NCBI GenBank assembly: GCA_032622095.1
Contig: CP136063.1
Coordinates: 282,653,426 to 282,717,425 of the forward strand
DNA from: Siphonodentalium dalli
Taxonomy: Eukaryota; Mollusca; Scaphopoda; Gadilida; Siphonodentaliidae
Length of the DNA: 64,000 nt
Direction: 5' to 3'
In this document: positions 56,315 through 64,000 of the stretch, piece by piece
Layout: each line of letters opens with the position of its first letter
How positions within the stretch are numbered: the stretch's first letter is position 1
Notes under the pieces: model-generated
Seen by the model: only the letters and a program-made list of their open reading frames with translations
The model's database searches: none
Told to the model about the DNA's origin: nothing
Translations under genes and position numbers: made by a program

Positions 56315-58012
56315 CCTTGGAGCTCTTCCTGCCATGGAAAACCACAGGTCCCCAGAACAAAATTTGACCCCACCCCCAATAGTACTTAATCCTATAGAAA
56401 GGTATCCAACTTGGCCCGGCCTAATTTTTTATTATTTTTACAAAGTCCACAATCAGGTTAAAATACACAAAAATAATTTTTGTAACATAATTGCCTCATA
56501 TATAGTTAGAAAGATATGTTATTACTCTTCAATTTGATGCATCCCTTGTAAAAATTGGTCAAGAAAAACTCCGGTTATGAGCACAGGTCAAACGCAAACC
56601 GGCTGTAATATTTCACTCGTTCGAGATGGTGTCCGCTAAACTGGGTCAAAAAGTCCGTTTTTTTCACTGACTTTCGCTTCAAAAAACAGGCTCAACCGTA
56701 AGTAGGATATATATTATACATCAATAGAAGTGGAATTGTTTACTGACCCACCCAAACCAATCATGCCACATCACGGCATCGTATCTCTTGTATTTATTGA
56801 AAATTTAGTTTCTTAACCAGGAAGGAAATTGAAATTTTCCAAATGCAGCCATGTTGTGCGAGTCTGCTATGAGTACTATTTATAGTTCCCATGCAACACA
56901 ATATATAGTTATAAAAATTGAATAAATGCACAAAGACTGAATTAACACGAATGCCGATTTGAAAACATACATATGGACAGGAATATAACTCCATAAATAT
57001 TTAGAGCGTATATAAACTACTTCTTGGTTATATATTTTGTTGCATAAGAACTATAAATAGTACTCATAGCAGACTCGCACAACATGGCTGCATTTTGAAA
57101 ATTTCACTTTGCTTCGGGGTTTATGAAACTGGAGTTTTCAATAAATACGAGAGATACGATGCCGTGATGTAGCGTGATTGGTTTGGGTGAGTCAGTAAAC
57201 AATTCCACTTCTAATGATGTATACTATATATATTCTACTAACTGTTGATTGTGTTTTTGAAGTGCAAGTCGGTGTAAAAATCACACTTTTTGACCCAGTT
57301 TAGCGGACACCATCTCGAACCAGTTAAATTTTACAGCTGGTTTGCGTCAGACCTGTGCTCATAACCCGAGTTTTTCTTAACCAATTTTTACAGGGGATAC
57401 ATCAAATTGAAGAGTAATAACATATCTTTCTACTCTTGAGTGCCTAATAAAAGTACAGGGTGGAATAATAGTACAGGTTGGAAAATGTCGCGTAACTGAC
57501 TAATAGTACAGGGCGGAATAAATGTACAGACTGGAAATATTAGTACCATACATCCCAACAAAATGCACCATCTGACTGGTTTACTGATGCCATGTGACAG
57601 AAATAGTTTCGATGGATAGCCAGGTCTGTGAATCTACAGTGTGCTGATCACTGTCAACAATCAGAGTTCATTTATCTATGAATAACACAATTTAAGATTG
57701 GTGAATTACTTCTTTTGGTTAATTTAATAAACGTACAGGACCAAATAACGATCGTACAGGTGGGAATTTTACCTCAATTTTAATAATCGTACATGTATGT
57801 TTATTAGGCACTCAAGAGTAACTATATATGAGGCATTTATGTTACAAAAATTATTTTTTTGTATTTTAACCTGATTGTGGACTTTGTAAATATAATAAAA
57901 AATTAGGCCGGGCCAAGTTGGATACCTTTCTATAGGAATAAGTACTATTGGGGGTGGGGTAAATTTTTGTTCTGGGGACCTGTGGTTTTCCATGGCAGGA
58001 AGAGCTCCAAGG
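56315..58012. mobile_element. 1.7-kb palindromic foldback element, copy 2
   Basis: Ortholog of 23115-24805, with the same nested MITE. ORFs on its arms are mirror images. Confidence 0.85.
57433..57818. mobile_element. 386-bp MITE nested in the palindrome, copy 2
   Basis: Same ends, TA flanks and length as 24226-24611. Confidence 0.85.
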
Positions 58013-58259
58013 CTTGTCAATTATGCAGAGAGGAAGATGGCCCATAGTCAGATTCTACCATGATTCCACTTTGTTCTACTCTGGAATTCATGCTATATGA
58101 TTGAATTATTGTATCAAGCGTAAGTATGCATTGATAATTTTAGCTGTCAATCCTTCATTATTTGTCACTCGTCTTAAATGCTGGTTTTTTCCCTCTCCTA
58201 TTTTCGAGACTCCGTTTCAGTGACAAGTTACATGACCTATGTAGACAGACAACACTTGC

Positions 58260-58690
58260 TTGCAAAATGTCAGTCTGGCGTATTAATACCATTTCTCATG
58301 AACTTTTAAATGAAATATTGCGTAAATTCTACGCTGAAGTAAAACCAAAAAAAAAACAAAGACACAAGCTTATCACCAAGCACTCTGACTGGCATCAGAG
58401 CAGCAATTCATCAACATATCACATCAGCACCAATAAGTCGGCCAATAAACATTATATCGAGATAAAGAATTCCAAAGTGCAAACAACATGTTTGCTGCAA
58501 GATGTAAGCTATATTTGAAAACTGGGAATCCGAAACCAAAAAAACATTTTCTATATCGAAGGATTCTGATGATGTAGAATTTGTAGAGATATCAGAAACG
58601 GAAGCGACAAAAAACCATGGACATGGAAAGTCTGAAGTTATATCGCTCTTGAGCACCCGGTCGAGTAAGATACTTGAGTGTTTAATGTCG
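58260..58690 (+). pseudogene. Crypton-like tyrosine recombinase fragment, copy 2
   Basis: Ortholog of 25060-25480. The clean frame from 58267 has ISHELLNEILRKFYAEVK. The next block (NMFAARCKLYLKTGNPKPK) is in another frame. No catalytic region is seen. Confidence 0.5.
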
Positions 58691-59326
58691 CATAAAAAAA
58701 ATATTTCTTGCAGAACTATGCATGAAAATGTGTGTTATTCATCTGTTTTGACTCACTAAGAAATAGTGTTGAGTTTGACATTCAATCAGAAATCGTCAAT
58801 AAACAATTCTGATTCTGATCATTCTGATCGGGAAAGTTTGATTATCCAGGAAAACGAGAAATGATTCAGACTGCAATGATTCGGACTGCAAAATTATAAT
58901 CGAGAAAGTCCAATATCTAGAAAAAATGAGGAACTGCGATTGGACGGATGGAACTGGATCAATCGGGAACAGAAGACTTTATTTGATTGAATATGTGTTT
59001 TTTGTTACATGTAATTTGTGAGTCGTGTTGTTATGATTAAAATTCATGTAAAAAAATAATACTGTAAATTCTCCAGCAAAAGGTTTCCATAATTAATACT
59101 GGGGGCTCACCTACGAGGTAGTGTGAAAAACTGCTGCATTATCATTTCAACATGCTTCATGAAAATTTTCTCCAACAACGTTATACCTATATTTGTTGAT
59201 TGACATGCGCTCATTTAGAGTTCACATTAGCCTAATTACATGTAGGTCTCATTTTGGAACTAAAAAATAAATTATAAAATTGTATTTGTGTTAAAAAAAA
59301 TATAAAAATTAATCAAACAAACAAAA
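58691..59326. other. No gene seen
   Basis: Matches 25481-26112 of copy 1; no supported gene. Confidence 0.4.
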
Positions 59327-60010
59327 CAAGAGATGGACTGTCGTCCGGTGCATACCCCCTCGTGCATACCGCCTAGTGTGGGCACTTCTATAACTTATGA
59401 TGGCTATACTCAGACATATGGACCCAGAAATCAGCATTTTCATATAACAAAGATGAATAACTATAGAACAAAAAACCAAAACAAACATTTGAATGTGCAT
59501 TAAATGTCCTCATAGTGGTGAACATCCATACAAAATTTCATTGAGATCCGAGCATTACTGTTCAAGTTACGACATGAACAGACACCAGACAGACCAAAAA
59601 GCCAACATTTCCAGATGAACAAAGATGAATAACTCTAGAATGGAAAAGCGGAACAAACGATGGAACCCTCTATTGAATGCCCTCATAGTAGTGAACATCC
59701 ATACCAAATCCCATTGAAATCCCAGCACAACTGTTGAAATTACGACATGAACAGACACCAGACAGACCAAATAGCCAACATTTCGAGATAAACAAAGATG
59801 AATAACTCTAGAATGGAAAATCCGAACAAAACGATGGAACCCTCTATTTAATGTCCTCATAATAGTGAACATCCATACCTAATTTCATTGAGATCCGAGC
59901 ACTACTGTTCAAGTTATGACTAGAACAGACATCGGACGGACGGAATGACGCACGCACAAACGGACAGGTGCAAAACAGTAAACCCCCCTTTTTTTTAAAA
60001 GGGGGTATAA
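59327..60010. mobile_element. Pearl-like element with three core units, copy 2
   Basis: Ortholog of 26113-26803. The microsatellite differs in length and order (GGACGGACGGAATGACG). Confidence 0.7.
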
Positions 60011-60063
60011 TTATGTCTTCTTCAGCCGTATTAGCCAGCTACTAGAGTCAGTCAGTAAAGAAA

Positions 60064-60400
60064 GTGATTTTTCAATATCTTGGATCCATTGAGTTGATCA
60101 AAGTGGATGCAGATCATGCAGTATTCATGTACAATGGCTTGGTCAACCTGTTCACAAAATTCAAAATTCCTTGGGAAAATATGGTGTCAATTCTCAGTGA
60201 TTCTTGTGTGGTTATGCATGGACATAAATCTGGTGTTGAGACAAGGCTAAAACAAAAGTTGCACCTGGCCTATTGGATATTGATGAGGTCATCTCCAGCT
60301 GAGGAAAGGCTTTCAATTTTACAACAAATTGTTTTGATTGGTACTGTCAACAAAATACAAAGAAAGCATGTACAATGTGAGGTTAGCATGTGACATAAGC
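60064..60400 (+). pseudogene. N-terminal part of a hAT-like transposase-family protein
   Basis: Contains YNGLVNLFTKFKIPWENMVS, ILSDSC, GHKSGVETRL and, after a one-base shift, GLLDIDEV. The IPWEN(L)xSILxDSCxVMxGxKSGxExRL...HLLDIDGD block is a signature I know from the hAT-like family whose C-terminal part lies at 29389. The frameshift near 60270 disables it. Copy 1 has lost its middle. Confidence 0.6.
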
Positions 60401-60407
60401 TCTGATC

Positions 60408-60706
60408 ATGACGTCTGCTAGAGTACACTTGGCACTGAGTGTTCCTACTGTTATAAAAGTCATTGTATCCACTGTATGTTGCGGAGCTTACATGTTTTTA
60501 GTTTACCAATTTGCGATCAAAGAAAGACTTCCCGGTGTGATGTATCGCTCCCGTCTATTAACAAGACAGTCAATGACTGTGGGGTCGCTCACCAGACTGC
60601 AAAGACTGATAAGACTGGGACTCTGGAGACCAAAACAGTCAGCACTTTTCATAATCACTTTAAAAGAAGTAGATTTAAACAGGATATGTGGCTAGAGAGA
60701 CTTCAA
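60408..60706 (+). other. Unrecognised ORF ending at a donor-like site
   Basis: Frames here cross the duplication edge at 60561. The frame from 60476 continues through NKTVNDCGVAHQTAKTDKTG and STFHNHFKRSRFKQDMWLER to a GTATGT donor at about 60707. It may be a first exon of an unknown gene or transposon. No family is recognised. Confidence 0.3.
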
Positions 60707-60889
60707 GTATGTAGCTTGGTAAAAATCCACCTTGAAATTGCCAACATTACTGATCACCCTCCTCCTCCAGCTCAACAAGTCCCCTCCCGACCGGGATCCA
60801 GACTCCCAAGTCTTAGGTTGGAATTTCACAACCGACACCTCCAACTTTCTCAATTGTTGGAAATTTTCAATCTCACAAGCGCCTTTTTC

Positions 60890-61555
60890 TAAAACCATTT
60901 AAACACGTTTGAAGCCCAATTATCCATGGACCCAAAACACAATACATGTATGTCAGACCAATCAGTCAGGTCACAGGTTCCAAGGTAGATGTTTTAATGA
61001 ATTTGGTATTTCGATGATTTTATTAGACACAAAAGTGTTAACTCCCCATAGCCTGCCATTTCTTGACAGGTTGACCTCATTTTAACAAATCTGAATCTCA
61101 GTCACTAAATGATCCTCCTGATTCCTCCATACTATATGTAAGCTAAATAGTACAAACTCTCTTGAGAAGACATTTTAAGAATTACTATAGAGACATATAG
61201 TTATGTCCCTGGTCCCACCCTATTTAACCTGGTGACCCCATCTGAATAAATTTGAATCCCAGACACCAAAGAACCCTTCATACATATCATAAATATCAGT
61301 CAAATAGACCTGATGGTCCTTGTGAAGGAAGCATATTAAGAGGGAAACTGTCCTTCGCTTGGTCCCTATTTGACCAGGTGACCCCATTAAAAAAATCTGA
61401 ATTGCAGTCAAGGAAGAACATTCCATTCTATATAAGCCAACTAGTTCTTGCAAACATATTTTACGAATTACTATGTAGTGAAATAGTTAAGTCTCTTGCT
61501 CTGCCCTTATTTGACTTTGTGATCCCATTTTCACAAATCTGAAAAGGATAAAAAT
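60890..61555. repeat. Four diverged tandem units of about 150 bp
   Basis: TGACCYCATTTTAACAAATC-type starts recur at about 61070, 61230, 61377 and 61518, each followed by CTGAATYYCAGTCA and a less conserved tail. No coding support. Confidence 0.6.
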
Positions 61556-61556
61556 T

Positions 61557-62040
61557 AAGTTCCCCAGTTGTAGTTGGTGATATTCACCCATTGGGCACCT
61601 CATTTATGAATTTTATCTCCTGCAAATTAGGGGATAACAACAATGTAAATTTGATACTATAGATACTTCCCAGAAGATGAGGCCTAAGCAGAATGAGGTC
61701 GCCAGAGGGTGAATTTGGTGATGCTAGCCTGCTGTGTGGGATAACATCACAAAAAGCGTGTCTGTTCCTACATTGTGCATGCCTGGCCTCAAGCAACACA
61801 ATGTATTATACAACAAGCCTTGAAATAGTGTGATAGTGTGTCTGTCATTTGCAGAATGAGGTCCCCAGAGGGTAAATTTAGTGACGCTAAATTCACCCTC
61901 TGGGGACTTCATTCTGATAAGGCCCTCAACTGCTATGGAAGACCTAGAATAAAATTGAATTTCCCCAGTTGAAGTTGGTGATGTTCACCCATTGGGCCCC
62001 TCAATTATGAATTTTATCTTCTGCAAATTAGGGGATATCA
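61557..62040. repeat. Direct repeats flanking a strong hairpin
   Basis: About 80 bp starting near TTCCCCAGTTG and ending GCAAATTAGGGGATA occur at 61559-61637 and 61959-62040. Between them a near-perfect hairpin (61854-61918) pairs CAGAATGAGGTCCCCAGAGG with CCTCTGGGGACTTCATTCTG. Possibly a small hairpin transposon. Confidence 0.65.
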
Positions 62041-62746
62041 GGGCCTGGAACCTACGTCACCGGAAGGGTAACCCTACATCAAAATAACTGTAAATAAAGT
62101 TCGACTCGCTACTTCGACATCGTTTTTTAAATAAATACAATCGATTTCGATGTAGTATTATAAGCAAAGGAGCTATGCGACCTGCAAATCTCAACAAATA
62201 CAGAAACCGAAAATCGGAAAGAATTGCTTATAATGAGAATTTCGCGTTCGCAATTCAAAATCGCGTCCGATTTCCTATTTTCGTGCAGGTGTTAACACCA
62301 ACATTTCATGTTCTCCACGCCCAAAACTCATTTAAAAACCGTATACATTGAGTTTCGGGATATTATAAATGCTAAAATTTGAATCAATAACAAAAAAATA
62401 ACTTTTCCGTGGTTTGTTTGTAAATTTCTTAAGACACAAAGAATGTTTATGAATTTGTCTATTAATGGTAACGCCCACATCGCGTTGACGCTCACATAAT
62501 ATTGGCCAGTTTGCACTAACAATTGAGTCACCATCCGTATAATCCGGTAGATGAACTATTAACGATCGTGTTCACATATACACACTCTGTTAAATGCGTT
62601 ACAATACACAAATGGCTGTTATAGAGATGCCAATATACTATTTGCATGATAATACTATATATAAAGACGAATATAAGTTCATGGCATAATCATTGTTTTT
62701 ATGTTCTCGTTGTATATTCGGTAGTTTAATTAAGTGTATGTCATGT
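62041..62746. other. No gene seen
   Basis: Unique AT-rich sequence without supported ORF or repeat. Confidence 0.45.
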
Positions 62747-62752
62747 CATTCG

Positions 62753-63952
62753 TATGGGCAGCCAAATTAACATATACTCAAATATTTGGAGATATCTCTA
62801 AATGATTAGGAGATATCTCTAAATATTTGGAGATATCTCTAAATATTTGGAAATATCTCTAAATGATTTGGAGATATCTCTAAATGATTTGGAGATATCT
62901 CTAAATATTTGGAGATATCTCTAAATATTTGGAGATTTCTCTAAATCAGCACATATCCATAATTGAACCTGGAATTGGACTTATCTCTAAATGAATTAGA
63001 GATATCTCCAAAGTCCAAATTAATTGAAGATATCTCTAAATCATTTGAAGATATCTCTAATTCATTTGAGGATAAGTTCTTTTTGAACATATGTCACATA
63101 TCCGTAAATAAAATACTTCTCCATAATTCGATTTGGAGATATCTCTAAATAATTGGAGATATCTCTAAATCGACATATCCACAATTGGACATATCCGTAA
63201 ATAAATACTTCTCCATAATTCGATTTGGAGATATCTCTAAATATTTGGAGATATCTCTAATTCATTTGAAGATATCTCTAATTCATTTGAAGATATCTCA
63301 AAAATATTTGGAGATATCTCCAAATAATTGGAGATATCTCCAAATGAATTGAAGATATCTCTAATTATTTGGAGATATCTCCAAATGAATTGGAGATATC
63401 TCCAAATCGAATTAGAGATATCTCTAAATGATTTGCACTTCTCCTCAAATAATTACTTATCCGTAATAAAGAAGAGCAATTGGAGATATCTCCAAATCAT
63501 TTAGAGATATCTCTAAATACATTGGAGATATCTCTAAATGAATTGAGGTATCTCTAAATGATTTATGGATAAGTGGATAAATCGAATATACTTCTCCGTA
63601 AATGCATTTGTGGATATCTCTAAATGATTTGAAGAGATCTTCAAATATTTGAAGATATCTCCAAATAATTGGAGATATCTCCAAATCAATTAGAGATATC
63701 TCCAAATGAATTAGAGATATCTCCAAATATTTAGAGATAGCTTCAAATTGTTTGGTGTCCTAAATAGTTAGGGTATGAATTGAAGAGCTCTCCAAATCGA
63801 TTTAGAGATATCTGCAATTTATTTGAAGATATCTCCAAATGAATTAGAGATATCTCCAAATATTTGGAGATATCTCCAAATATTTAGAGCTATCTCCAAA
63901 TATTTAGAGATATCTCCAAATATTTGAGTATATGTTAATTTGGCTGCCCATA
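62753..63952. mobile_element. 1,200-bp foldback element of GATATC repeats
   Basis: Ends TATGGGCAGCCAAATTAACA and TGTTAATTTGGCTGCCCATA, flanked by the 6-bp duplication CATTCG (62747-62752, 63953-63958). The interior is almost entirely short self-complementary units of the form TTTGGAGATATCTCTAAAT with minor variants, plus a few CTTATCCGTAA-type words. ORFs at 62963 and 63457 are repeat artefacts. Confidence 0.9.
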
Positions 63953-64000
63953 CATTCGTTCTCTTATTCCATATTCATTGTAGTATTACTTTGTTATTCC

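Larger units (their letters stand above)
44391..60561. repeat. Segmental duplication, copy 2
   Basis: Pairs with 10701-27180. It alone carries the MITE at 44771-45125, the fuller piggyBac region with hAT MITE, the element at 51120-51600, and eight rather than two units of the 40-bp repeat. It lacks the 3.28-kb hAT element. Confidence 0.95.

Noticed and set aside
62963-63148. ORFs in the GATATC element (also 63457-63726)
   Set aside because: Low-complexity translations of the repeat unit.

Overview
This is repeat-dense, AT-rich, intron-bearing animal DNA. The mix of elements points to a lophotrochozoan, most likely a bivalve mollusc. The clues are tandem-core elements with ACGG-type microsatellites that resemble bivalve pearl elements, a FEM1-like ankyrin gene, BEL/Pao and Gypsy fragments, piggyBac, hAT and Crypton-like remnants, and many small hairpin elements. 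The species call is inference. No bacterial-type operon, rRNA or CRISPR array was seen.

Layout. 1-10.5 kb: a 2.3-kb palindrome, remnants of a DDE-type gene (2.4 and 4.1 kb), a TTAA element, a piggyBac half-gene, a Gypsy gag with LTR end and primer site, a broken transposase carrying two short tandem expansions, a double-hairpin element, a pearl-like element and a LINE 3' end. 10.7-27.2 kb and 44.4-60.6 kb are two nearly identical copies of one 16-kb segment. In order, each holds a DUF7869-type transposase remnant, piggyBac remnants, several MITEs, a pearl-like element, a 1-kb minisatellite abutting an intact 681-codon FEM1-like ankyrin gene (minus strand), a BEL/Pao-type gag start, a 1.7-kb palindrome, a Crypton-like fragment and a second pearl-like element. 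The copies differ by clean transposon insertions. A complete 3.28-kb hAT element is only in copy 1, with its empty site visible in copy 2. A TTAA hairpin element and a CAGCCCTGG-ended element are only in copy 2. The pair is either a recent segmental duplication or two haplotypes placed in tandem by the assembler.

27.2-40.3 kb lies between the copies and holds MITEs, minisatellites and a DDE-type gene. That gene is split by the most unusual object here: a 5,347-bp LTR-retrotransposon-like element (34584-39930). It has identical-length 259-bp LTRs, a 4-bp target duplication, a possible primer site and a polypurine tract. Its interior shows no reverse transcriptase; it encodes a helix-hairpin-helix plus PHD-finger product and a large protein ending in a TatD-type metallonuclease.

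40.7-44.4 kb is a 76-bp satellite of about 49 units. It is an amplified slice of the adjacent transposase coding sequence: the monomer equals the interval between two AATC microhomologies in the unamplified copy at 10693-10772. 60.6-64 kb is unique sequence with diverged tandem repeats and a 1,200-bp foldback element built of GATATC-centred repeats.

Only the two FEM1-like genes look like intact conventional genes. Almost everything else is mobile-element sequence, so the window records nested transposition, palindrome formation and tandem amplification rather than a pathway.
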